Below, piece by piece: positions 10,635 through 20,231 of a stretch of DNA of 64,000 nt. The notes beneath the pieces were generated by a model. It worked only from the letters and a program-made list of their open reading frames with translations. It was not told where the DNA came from and made no database searches. Position 1 is the first letter of the stretch. Every line of letters begins with the position of its first letter. A program made the translations under genes and the position numbers. This DNA comes from Falciphora oryzae (Eukaryota; Ascomycota; Sordariomycetes; Magnaporthales; Magnaporthaceae), in the NCBI GenBank assembly GCA_000733355.1, contig JNVV01000014.1, forward strand, positions 493,618-557,617. Direction: 5' to 3'.

Positions 10635-11284
10635 TCAAAGAATGGAGCAGCATCTTGATTCTTTCTGAGAAAGCCCAGTACCCCGGCGGGATATGGCCGG
10701 GTTGATAAGAATACCGCGGGCTTGGAGGTCAGCAATGAGCTCGGCTTGCCCGTTGCCTATGTGTTTAGTTGTGGCCAAGAATTGTGTCAGTTTTGATGCG
10801 GAGACATGTTGCGGGAGTTGTGTTGCACAACAAAGCATTTCCTGTACTGACTTGGCTCGGGCTTGGCCGTGACATATCTATCCACTCTGATCATCTCCCC
10901 TCCGACTTGCCGACCAATTACCACCGGCTCTCGGCCGTCTCGGGACCTCTTGATCTTGGCCGCGATGCCGAACCGGCCGTCGTAGTGGATGGAGGGCCCA
11001 GCCACGACGAAGTAGGCCGCGCCGTTGTCCCAACGGACCGCGCGCTGGCTTGCCACCCCGTCCCGTGGCTCCAAGACAGCACCAAACTCTGGATGCAGCT
11101 CCTGCCCTCCCCTGGTCACGAGGTGGAACTCGACGTCCAGCTCGTCGATCGGCACGCCCGGAAATTCGTCCGTTCGGATTCTGAAGACGATGGGCACGGT
11201 GAATATCTGCCCCTTTGCGGCAGTCTCTGGCCCGGCCAGGATGAACTCGCCGCGGGTCGGGACGTCGGGCTGTGATGAAGGCAT
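10635..11284 (-). CDS. Velvet-like protein B with C-terminal CaaX motif
   Basis: Exons 10852-11284 and 10635-10756 give 184 aa; donor GTCAGT, acceptor CATAG, phase 1. This copy is the most velvet-like of the four. It has an N-terminal FILAGPE-TAAKG-IFTVPIVFRIR strand pair at about residues 14-37, and AAYFVVAGPSIHYDGRFGIA at about 89-108, matching the velvet pattern FFVFPDLSV-x-x-x-GR. It then has IRVDRYVTAKPEP followed by AELIADLQARGILI, matching the VYxAKxFPG and L-x-x-QG-x-x-I ending of velvet domains. The exon-2 reading frame is supported by that match. The protein ends in CCSIL, a CaaX box whose final Leu predicts geranylgeranylation. That would be unusual for a velvet protein and suggests membrane attachment. 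Confidence 0.68.
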
Positions 11285-11971
11285 CGTGCGTGGAAGCGAG
11301 GGTCTTGTTTTTTTCGTAGCGTGCGGTGACGACGATGAAAAGAAATTGGAAATGAAGAAATACCTACCTCAAGTCTCTTTTCTGTCAGGTTGCGCTGTCC
11401 GGCTCCTTTGTAGTATTTGTGCACACAATTCGCCGCTTCGGTAACACAATCGGCCGAACGTCGCCATTCACGTACCTTCGAGAGCAATGGAATGGCAGTG
11501 AGCTGGCTCGCCGGATCGGTGTCACTGCATGCGTCCGGGTTCTTTGTTGGTCCGGCACCGGCACCACGGGGCCAATGATTTGCCTGACGACCACATGGTT
11601 GTTGGATAGGTAGCCGTTCAGAAAAAAAGAATATGTTTAATCTTCTGTTTCACGTTGAGAGTTGCAGATAGTTGGTTTTCTTTGCATTTAGGGATGGAGT
11701 ATCCGGGCCATCCTCTCTGTCTTTGTGCACGGGTGCCCTTCCATCATGCCGTGGAAACTCAGGGCTTGCGCTTACTTGAAAATACGATTATGGAAATCAT
11801 CGAAAAACAGGAGAAGAACCCCCCAAAAATCCGTCCCACGTCCAAAATCGAGCTCGAGTCTTCAGAACTGCGCTTTCCCTTCTTTCCTCTCTTGCCATCC
11901 TGCAACGCTCTGTCGGACGAAGCTTCATCTTGGATCCGCACCAAAAAGAAGGGGTCTCATGGATGTTTCGC
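11285..11971. other. Spacer in the velvet-like island
   Basis: No gene seen. It includes the upstream region of gene B and the 3' end of the secreted-protein gene. Confidence 0.5.
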
Positions 11972-12670
11972 TTAGGAGCAGTCGAAGGCAAGGCGAAGGC
12001 AGGCGGTGTGGTCATCGCTGTCATTGCAGTTGTTGCGGCGGCCCTGGTCAAGGGTCGTTTTGCGGCCTTTGTACCTGTGGACGTGGTGTGCTGGGGTGTC
12101 AGCTTCAGATGCTTGAAGGAAGGGGGAGCCTGAGAACTGCACGTGGGTGTTGGAGGAAGAAGCCTCATAGCTCGTATAGCCTCATGCAGGCACGCCTGTT
12201 CCTGACCAGGTTCCATTGATCTGGGTACTAGGAGGGGGGAAACTAACCACATGTAGCCGTGAGGAAGGCGGTCATCGGGGCGGTCGATGGTCAACTCGAC
12301 CGTGTAGGGGAGCCGAGACTTGAAGCTCCAGGTGCCCGAAGAGGCGAGCGGGCTGTCGTTGTCCGGGAGCGTACCCTGTGTTTTTGCCAGGCGGCCGACA
12401 GCGGGCAGGCTAGGTAAGCAAGCATTCCAAATCCGTCAATATCTCTGAGTGCAGGATCGCGGGGCGTTCGCTAACCAGCCAGCGGCAGTTGCTGTCGTAG
12501 AAGGAAGCGAAGTGGCCGATCGGGTCATGGACCGAGAAGATGGCCAGGGTGCAGAAGCCAGGTCCGGCGGGCGTGCACAGGTGCGAGGGAGCCATGCGCT
12601 GGGCATTGACGGGAGCGACCTGGCCCGCAACGGCGGCGAGAACGGGGGCGAGGAGCTTGGAGAGATGCAT
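11972..12670 (-). CDS. Small secreted cysteine-containing protein
   Basis: Exons 12476-12670, 12248-12375 and 11972-12170 give 173 aa; introns are 100 bp and 78 bp. The first 23 residues are a signal peptide (MHLSKLLAPVLAAVAGQVAPVNA). The mature part has cysteines near residues 32, 40 and 62 and, if exon 3 is right, four more. The last three lie in NNCNDSDDHTACLRLAFDCS, and their spacing suggests disulfides. Exon 3 was chosen because acceptor ATACGAG completes a Cys codon and opens a 66-codon frame with cysteines; other acceptors give an early stop. I recognise no family; it could be an effector-like or cell-surface protein. A TATAAAG box lies at 12832-12838, about 160 bp upstream. Confidence 0.6.
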
Positions 12671-12831
12671 TGTGGATTGTGACCTTCAAAGGGGGAAAGA
12701 GAGATTGTTGTCTGTGGGATATCTAGGCTGAGAGAGTTGTCTCTGATGGGTGCGGTGTAGGTCTGGTTGAGGGTAGTGTTTGTGGTTGAGGCTGAAGGCA
12801 GAGGTCGGGTGGCAGGTCACGAAATTCTACT

Positions 12832-12838
12832 CTTTATA
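12832..12838 (-). promoter_or_regulatory. TATA box of the secreted-protein gene
   Basis: TATAAAG on the minus strand, about 162 bp upstream of the start codon at 12670. Similar boxes precede velvet-like genes C and D. Confidence 0.5.
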
Positions 12839-13741
12839 TGGGCCCCAAAAGTCTGCCCAGTGAAAATATTTCTCTTCCATCCGATGCCACCGCCGCTGGG
12901 CCTACTGTCAGATGTCGCCCACTCTACCCTTGCAGTCCTTGCTACTTTGTTACTACCGCTTGCCATCGACAGTCGACTGCTACGGCCGGCCCTGGCTCCG
13001 AGCCGTCTTCTCTCAGCCTTGCCTCACATCTTCCCCTCACTTGTAGTCCATCGTCTCGCCCCTGGGACCATCCACCGACAAACGGATGCGAGTTGCCGCT
13101 ATAATATGTCAAGGTGTTTGCGCCTGGTACGGCGCCTGGCAAGATAGCCAAGAGTATAGCTCACGGGGAAAGGGCCTAATTACCGCAGGAGCGCCCAGAT
13201 TCCCGGGTGTCGGCGGTATCGGGAAGTTGAGCTGGGCTCTTGGGGCTCGCCCATTGCAGAGGTTCAGTCCATGTTTGCATGTGGACGAGAGGTTTCTTTA
13301 TCGCTGTGACGGTTCCCCCCCTCTCAAGAGACCAGTCTTACAACGCATAGAATGTACACGCCCTCCTCTACAACACTAGGCCTGCCTTCTTCTCTAGGGA
13401 CAACTACGCTTTTTGCGGTATATACATGACGAAAGTGCGTGTGCGGAGGGAAGAACAAGCGTGTCTAGACGGCAAGGAAAAAAACATGAATAAACGCATT
13501 CCCACACGCTAGACTCCCATATGCTCCAGCGTGGAGGCGTGCGTTTTTCAGGATTGGGCTCCCCGGGTATTGGTAGTAATTATGTGGTAGATGAGGCTTC
13601 CTCTAGGCACACGTGCACCCCCCCTTTTTTTTTTTTTGCTATTGGCACACGTCCCTTTTCCACTTTTGGCATTTGCGTCAAAGCCACAGCACTTCATTCA
13701 ACCACTGGACCTTTGCACCTGGCAATCCCAGCCGTGGAGGC

Positions 13742-13780
13742 GCACGCAGAGGCGCCTGCCCTGCAAGTGCCCAGGGACCT
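13742..13780 (+). repeat. Left arm of imperfect inverted repeat
   Basis: 39 bp matching the reverse complement of 14954-14992 with 6 mismatches. The shared core is AGAGGCGCCTG. The arms enclose about 1.25 kb. Confidence 0.55.
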
Positions 13781-14224
13781 CTGCGCCTCTGCACCTCTGG
13801 CAAGGCTATTCCAACGCCTGCGGCGATAACCCGGGCCCTCGGTGACCTGCCTTCCCAACTCATGAGACAGTCGAAGGTGCACTGGGTTTTTGCTCCGGCC
13901 CTCCGCGCCCTGACGTCCCACACTGTGGCCACCTGCTTGGAGGGCACCCCTTGGAGCGGAGGAGCAGATGAGCAGGGGTTCCTGACCGCCGAGGCACTTA
14001 CGGGGCTGGCACTCTGCGTGGCCGAATACTTGCGACTTTCGGCGAATGAGCGACCAATGGAATCTAGTTTCAATTGTGGCTAAACTTCGTGCATTTGCTG
14101 AGTGCCCGCTCCCCGTCCTCTACTCTGCCATGAACTCCCCTCCCTTGGCCCCTTGAACTTCGAAGCTTCTCGGGGACACTCGGACAATTGACGAAATCCA
14201 CCATGGCAAATCATCCGCCGACAA

Positions 14225-14542
14225 TCAGGCCTTGAGCAAGGCTGCTGAAGCCAACCGCCGTCCGGTGTTATAGAAGCTCGAGGTGGTCTGGACGCAAGGC
14301 ACGACGCCAACAGTGCGCAATACGTAGGGGACTAACATAAGTGTTTCTTCTCCGCAGCCAGGGCAAGCCCTGACAACAATGAAAAAAAATAAAAGGTTTG
14401 CGTCACGTTGAGGTAGTGTAATAATTACGAGGGACACTGTGAAGGAAACGGAGATGGACGACGTACATGGAGTACCCGAGGGTGAGCCCGCCAAGGCGGG
14501 GTTGACGGCCGCGGTCATCGCCAGACCGTTGGGGAGCTGCAT
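14225..14542 (-). CDS. Short ORF with spliced-looking structure, unknown
   Basis: A TTTAAATA element at about 14829-14836 is followed by about 290 bp of C/T-rich leader with no ATG. The first ATG (14542) starts MQLPNGLAMTAAVNPALAG. A strong donor (GTACGT) after residue ~25 and a T-rich acceptor (TTGTTGTCAG) mark a probable 100-bp intron. Splicing gives only a 37-aa peptide; unspliced, the frame is 105 aa and ends at 14225-14227. The signals look like a real transcript, but the product is unrecognised and it may be a non-coding RNA. Confidence 0.3.
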   Translation of the reverse strand: MQLPNGLAMTAAVNPALAGSPSGTPCTSSISVSFTVSLVIITLPQRDANLLFFFIVVRACPGCGEETLMLVPYVLRTVGVVPCVQTTSSFYNTGRRLASAALLKA

Positions 14543-15242
14543 GATGGCTGCGCAAGGGAAGCGGCAAGGCGTCGAGACCACGAGATGACGGTGTGGCTAA
14601 ACGACGAGAGACGACAGCAAGATGATACGACGATGGTAACGTTGAAGACGAAAGAAATGTTGGAAACAAGAACGTCCAAAACTGGTGGCGCGAATGACGT
14701 GAACGAAGATGCCAAAGCTTTCTGGAAGCGAAGCTTGTGCGAAAGAGTCCTGTAAGCAGTAGAGTAGCCTTGTATGGATGGTGTGTGTCGGAGGAGAAGA
14801 AGAAGGGCAGAAGAGAACGGGGAGAGTGGGTATTTAAAGTTCTCCCTATCCTTTTTTGGCCTCCTCTCTGGGTCGGAGCAACCGGGCCTTTTTCGATCGC
14901 CTCACGAACCAGCACAGGAAGGCAGAAGGCCACCGAGGTGCAAGTGCAATTGAAGGTTCCTGGGAGCTTGCGGGCCAGGCGCCTCTACGTGCATCACTGC
15001 TTGCACCTGCCCGGTTGGGATCAAATTGCCAGCCACTAGACTCGAGGTGCGCCCGTGTTAGCGGTTGAATAGGTACCGTGCTGTTGGCGATCGACAGGCC
15101 AAAGGTGGAGGAGGGCGTGTGCGAATAGCAAAAAAACGTGTCCTCGCAGACGTTTCGTAGCCGAAGGGGCCTTCAACACCGATGCCGGGGAAGGTATCGC
15201 ATTTTATATCTTTGTTATTTAGATACGTCCGGATAATTTTGA
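14543..15242. other. Leader and spacer upstream of the 14.5-kb locus
   Basis: No gene seen. It contains the C/T-rich leader, the TTTAAATA element and the right arm of the inverted repeat (14954-14992). Confidence 0.5.
14954..14992 (-). repeat. Right arm of imperfect inverted repeat
   Basis: Reverse-complement partner of 13742-13780 (33 of 39 positions agree). Confidence 0.55.
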
Positions 15243-15807
15243 TTAATAGGGAAGGAATACGATTTTCCTACCACAAGTATATGAGAGTGTTCTTTCCAGA
15301 GTATCTCCAGGGACAGTTCCCGGGCCGGCCTTTCCCTCCCTCAGACTCCTCGCGGTTCGCTTACCGAAGGATCTTGGTGACAAAGTCGATGACCCGCTGG
15401 TCAAGCCCCTTCGGCTTGTTCCTCTCCTCCTGCTCCGCAGTCAGGCGTCCCGGCACCACCTCGAATGTGTTGCGGCACCTGAGAGACGCGATCCGCCGGT
15501 GTTTGTTCCAGGCCTCGACCTCGATCGTGTAGGTTCCCGTCTGCAGGAAGCGGAGGCGCCTGAACATGAACCAGTACTCGACCCTGTTGTGGGCGCAAGG
15601 CGTGCGGTCGACGTCGGCTCCGTCGAGATAGCCCTGGAGCGGATACTCCTCTCCCGAGGGGCCCTTGAGTCGAAGCTTCAGATGCAAAGGGCCCAGCTTG
15701 TCGTCGTCGACGATCATGACGATGATGGGGACGTCGATATCCCTGCCGACGGTGACCGTCTGGGGTCCGCTGACAGGGATGCTGATATCGAAGGGGTTCC
15801 AAATCAT
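15243..15807 (-). CDS. Divergent velvet-like protein C
   Basis: Exon 15365-15807 followed by a GTAAGC donor, a 97-bp intron and a short exon 15243-15267 gives 155 aa ending KIVFLPY. Without splicing the frame stops at 15361 (148 aa). N-terminal strands FDISIPVSGPQ and IDVPIIVMIV are followed by VEYWFMFRRLRFLQTGTYTI at residues 76-95, the same aromatic-strand plus T-G-x-Y signature as genes A, B and D. A C-terminal helix (GLDQRVIDFVTKIL) comes next. It is the smallest and most divergent of the four. A TATAAAAG box lies about 140 bp upstream. Function unknown; velvet-like fold inferred from the shared pattern only. Confidence 0.55.
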
Positions 15808-15945
15808 TGTCCGTAGATTGGCGGGTAGAGATTGGAGGTCTTTGGTGTGTGCTGTTCGATTTTCAAGAAAGTCGAAAATTATCAGCCGGTTGGTGTCGCG
15901 AGAAGAGGTCCTCTGCTTTTACAGTGGGAAGGGACCAAACGGGCT

Positions 15946-15953
15946 CTTTTATA
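15946..15953 (-). promoter_or_regulatory. TATA box of velvet-like gene C
   Basis: TATAAAAG on the minus strand, about 139 bp upstream of the start codon at 15807. The identical 8-mer precedes gene D. Confidence 0.55.
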
Positions 15954-16201
15954 GTCCTCGCGGCATGGATATCAAAGGCCTCAGCTTCTTTGTGTCTATT
16001 TCGAGGATTCCTTGAAGCGGACAACAAAGACTCCTAACCGTCGATGTTGCCGCTGGTTCCAAGTGATCTCTGTCTTTGTCAAGAGAGCCGGAGACTTTCT
16101 AATAAGGAAAACGTTGAGAAATAAGCACAATGTTGCCCAGGGGCTTCGGTGCTGACAGTTTCTCTGCCAGTGAAGTTGGCGACCCGAAGCGTCACGACTA
16201 A

Positions 16202-16452
16202 GGGCGTGTTTGGTGGTAAAGGTGTTTTTTGTTTTTTCCATACAAAAGCTATAAACCGACGGTTTTTTCCGAATTTAAATCTGATGTAATTTTTGCAAAA
16301 CTTGATAAAAACAAAATTTTAACTGTTAATTAGTTCTTTTTTAACCAAACGTTTTAAGCTTTTAAATGCACTTGTTGGTAAAGGGATTTCCAAGCACCAA
16401 AAAACTAGCAAAAAACAAAAAACCAAAAAACCATTTACCACCAAACCTGCCC
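16202..16452. mobile_element. Tourist-like MITE (PIF/Harbinger type)
   Basis: A 251-bp A/T-rich, non-coding element. The left end reads GGGCGTGTTTGGTGGTAAAG and the reverse complement of the right end reads GGGCAGGTTTGGTGGTAAAT (17 of 20 identical). Both ends are flanked by TAA (16199-16201 and 16453-16455), the 3-bp target duplication typical of PIF/Harbinger elements. T-rich and A-rich inner segments extend the hairpin potential. It sits just upstream of the promoter of velvet-like gene C. No transposase is present, so it is non-autonomous. Confidence 0.75.
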
Positions 16453-16455
16453 TAA

Positions 16456-19189
16456 GTCCTGACCCACTATCTGGCTTTATTGTTACACAAAGCTTCCTTT
16501 GGTCACTACGTACGTTTTGATTGCCCATAGGGATTTCCCAGGTCCAAAATGCTGCGCTTTTGAACTCCGGCTTATTCTCGGTTTCAAGCGGACGAACGAG
16601 GCCCGAGAAGAAGAAGGAACAAAGAAATCAAATACAGTGCACAGCACAACGGTACTAATCCTTTTGCGATGTATCGGTGGCAAATAGTTCTAATTTCTTC
16701 TTCTTCTTCTTCTTCTTCTTCTTCTTCTTCTTCTTCTTCTTCTTCTTCTTCTTCTTCTTCTTCTTCTTCTTCTTCTTTGTGTTGCAGGTCCTCGTGTTTG
16801 CCGTCGTTGGTGGTTCGTCACGGGGCACTCGAGTCTTGACGCGTGCACGTGAAATTGCCCAGGATGAAAGCGTGACTCCCTTGGGAGTGCGCGTCAGAAG
16901 CATTGGGCTAGAGTGTGCTCCGCGTCCCAAGCTTCTGCACCAAATAAGCTGGCACATCACACGGGCCCTTGCTCGAAATTGATTAGGGAGCCGCTGGCTG
17001 ACGGAGGCGCGGGACGAACCGCGTCAGTGCACGTGCTGTGGAAGAGATCCTGCGAGCATCCGGGGCCTAGTCGCCGAGGGCTCCCAAAACAAATATTTTA
17101 GTACAGGGGTTCTCTACTGATTTCTTTTTATTTTCATAATTCTATCGGTCTTTGACTTCAGCCTGACAGGCCTGGTATCCAAGCAGGGATCGCCCGAAGA
17201 AAGCCGAAAACTTGGAGCCCATCAAACAGCACCATGGGATCATGAACTTCGTGTGGGGCAGCGGACCAACCAGGACAGCGTCTCGAGGATAACGAAGGAG
17301 AAGCCTCCACGCCAAGATCTTTTAGCACCAGCAGTCCCGCCGGGCTAGGCCCCGCGGCTGATCTCGTCCCGTATCAGGACCAACGAGAGGGCGGGAACTA
17401 TTCCATCGATCCAAGACTAGGAGAGTCATACGCCTGTCTTCTGCATGAGTTCGCACTAGAGGCGCGGCCCTAGTCTAGGCAAGTGGTGGGGAGGGTGCTC
17501 AAGTGCTAGTAGGTATCGGCCGGCTCCCCGGCGTTCGTCAAAATAGCGCGCATCCCTGACCCAGGCCTAGCCGGCTCTGGTAGTCGGTCAGCCTGGGAGG
17601 CCATGGGAGACGGGAGGGGTGGGCCACGGATGGATGGCCCCTGGGCGTGCGGATCATGGCCCGCTGATGCTGGGCAACTTCAACCCATTCTCCATCTCAG
17701 CCTAGCCTTCCCACTATCATGGAACTATCCCGCTCCAGGGGCTGCATGAAACAAGCGAGAGGCGGACCCGAGCTGGAAGCACCCGGGTTGGTGGACGAGT
17801 CACGATAACGGAGAACCGGTCTAATTACCTTGACCGGTTTCCTGGAGGGGGGATGGTCTCTTGCTGTGAACTCTGCTCAGATTAGTGCAGGGGCCCCTTG
17901 GTGCAAAAAGGGGGCATGGAGCGGTAGGGAGACAATGTCACTGGAGTCCCCTCGTTCAGGCCCACAGCCCTGTTTATCCCTTGGCCGAGGGACAAGATCA
18001 GTGTTGATCCAGAACGGTGACACCCGAGATCGACAAAGGAAGAAAGGCAAGGTGATATTTATGCAAGGGACGTGATCCTTTGGTCCGTGGAGGGCCTAGA
18101 CCTCGGCCTTATATATCCTACGATCTATATTACTTCTTGTCTGAGAGCTGGGCACCGTGGGAATTCACGTGGAGGTAGGAGTCCTTTTGTTGGAGGGCCA
18201 CGGGGACCAAGCCAAGCAGAGGAAGGGAGGCGAGGAATCTCGCAGGATGCCACAGTGGTCAGGTCTGGCCGCCACGCCCCTTGGCTAAAAGGTATGACAA
18301 ATACCCTAGGCGCGATACCCACGGAGGGATGCAGGCCATAATCAGGAAAAAAAAGCGAGGCGAGACACGTTTCCCAACGAACTACTTATGTAGTTTCACA
18401 TGCACTGCCGATCATGCCTGCTTTTACCACTTGCCCACAACACCCCAAAACTACTAGGTAGAAGGGGAGTTTGAGATCGCCAGGACCGTTGCGGAGGCCT
18501 GGCACCTCGAACTCCCCTTCCTGTAGGGTTTGGCTCGTCGATCGCCGCCTCGGGTCTCCAGGGCTCCAGTCGATTCTACCGCAAGGGCTGCAGGCCTACC
18601 TGGGCATCAGCTGGCGTGCCGATTAGTTCCCAAACGGGGAATAGAGAAAAGCTGGCTAACAACGGGGCTGCAGAGTTGGAAGAGATGTAAAGATGCTTTC
18701 CACATCGTCATTAACGCCGCCCACGTCATGTTCCGCCCTGACGAACAGCGCGAGCCCTGGTCGTATGAACCACTGGACTCGGTGCCCGGCACGACCCCCT
18801 CAGCAGCAGTCGGGTAAGTGGGCAGTTGATTGATTGTCTAGACGACCTAGGCCCATCGTCTTGTTTTTCGAACCGTCACATTAGCGGTGGCAAGCGGACA
18901 GAGGCTGTTAACGAGAAAGCTCGGGCTACATTTACGGGTGCAACTTTTGTCTAGCAAAAAGCCACGAGGTATGAAATTTACAATGAGTATTACTCGCACT
19001 CCCAAACACTGCTCCATCCTGGCCATGTTGGTCTAATCCTTCCTACGTTTCCGGCAGCAAGAAAACAGCATCAAGTTAACAGGGGGAAAAAAACACAAAC
19101 GCCAACAAAAGAGAACGCCACCTGGGCTACCTCGAAATATCACACAAGCCATTCTCGTGGAAATTCCCATTAGCGATCCCATTACCCCT
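16456..19189. other. Gene-poor DNA upstream of the MITE
   Basis: No gene supported in about 2.7 kb; only short unrelated frames. It contains the (TTC)27 microsatellite and, at its right end, the 3' side of velvet-like gene D. Confidence 0.5.
16695..16778 (+). repeat. (TTC)n microsatellite, about 27 units
   Basis: Uninterrupted TTC repeat. On the minus strand it would encode poly-Lys and on the plus strand poly-Phe, but no gene surrounds it. Confidence 0.97.
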
Positions 19190-19964
19190 TTAGATAAAGT
19201 CGATAAAATCACTGCTATCAATTTGGAGGTTGTTCATGTTGTGGTGATCCTGGAGCCGGAACAAAAGCCTTTGGACAGTTTTGCCTGCAAAGAGTGGCCA
19301 GTCAGCACCAAAGGAGCACAAAGTGAAAACGGTGGGTCTTACTGAGTTTCTGCTTGGGAACGCTGCCCTCCATGACTTGGATGGGACCCGAGATGACCCT
19401 CGCGACGGGTTCCGCATATTCAGAGTAGCGGTAGACCTCGACGTGAAGAGCGTAAGTCCCAGGCCAGGCGATCTTGAGGCCCGAGAAGGCGAAGTAAAGG
19501 TGGACGTCCCCTCCATCAGCACAGTATGCTACTCCACCTGGGGACGTCCAGGCAGCCTTGTTGTTGCTGCTGCTGCTACTGCTACTGCCCCCGGCGCGGC
19601 TGCTGCCGCCAGCGCTACGCTTCTTGGAACTCTCCCTGGCCGGGTCGACAATGATGGGGTCCGAGTACGTGGGCTCGGAGGCGTGGCACATCAGGGCATG
19701 GGTGCCGCGCTGCGACTCGAGGGCTTCCTGGTAGTTGGAGGTGCCCGGGATCACGGCGGCCTCGACGGGCTGGTCGTCCAGGGTGACGAGGCTGCAGTGG
19801 GCATAGACGGTCTCGCCGGCTTGGTTCGGGGGCAGGATGCGGACCACCACGGGCGGGATCAGCTGCCCGACGGCCGCGTACGAGACGGGCTGGACGACGA
19901 AGCTGAGGTCCCACGACCTGCGGATGTCCTCGTCGCTCAAGTGCTGATGTTGCTGGTCAGACAT
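19190..19964 (-). CDS. Divergent velvet-like protein D
   Basis: Exons 19343-19964 and 19190-19284 give 238 aa; donor GTAAGA, acceptor TTTGCAG, phase 1. I chose the ATG at 19964 (MSDQQHQHLSDEDIRRSW) because an upstream in-frame ATG at 20042 adds a Ser/Arg-rich stretch with no conserved content. Residues 21-45 (SFVVQPVSYAAVG...PPVVVRILPP) resemble the first two velvet strands. Residues 154-176 (VHLYFAFSGLKIAWPGTYAL) carry the aromatic-strand and P-G-x-Y signature. A Ser/Gly-rich loop at 117-135 is inserted between them. Exon 2 encodes a helix (KTVQRLLFRLQ) and ends DFIDFI. A TATAAAAG box lies about 260 bp upstream. Confidence 0.62.
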
Positions 19965-20223
19965 GGCGAAGGTCTGTCTTCTGGAGCTTGCCTCGGAGCT
20001 TGCTTCTCGGGGGGAAGAACGGAGCAAGGACTGAGGGTTCAATCAGGAAAGAAAAGTGGTGTCTTGAGTACTACGAGGTCGACTGGCTTAACGACCAACA
20101 GCCTCGGGAGGATACCACACCTTGTAAGGCAGGAGCGGTGTAACTGGGCCTGGTAGCGAATGGGAGGAGGCCGCTGTGATGAGATAGGGGTAGAGACATG
20201 ATCCGGGACGGGCAAGGCCGACG

Positions 20224-20231
20224 CTTTTATA
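20224..20231 (-). promoter_or_regulatory. TATA box of velvet-like gene D
   Basis: TATAAAAG on the minus strand, about 260 bp upstream of the preferred start at 19964. Confidence 0.45.

Larger units (their letters stand above)
12671..14223. other. Gene-free spacer
   Basis: It contains the promoter of the secreted-protein gene. No supported gene: open frames at 13521-14083 on both strands are low-complexity or arise from GC-rich DNA. One arm of an imperfect inverted repeat lies at 13742-13780. Confidence 0.5.

Noticed and set aside
16655..16982. Frames with long poly-Lys or poly-Phe
   Set aside because: Produced by the TTC microsatellite, not a gene.
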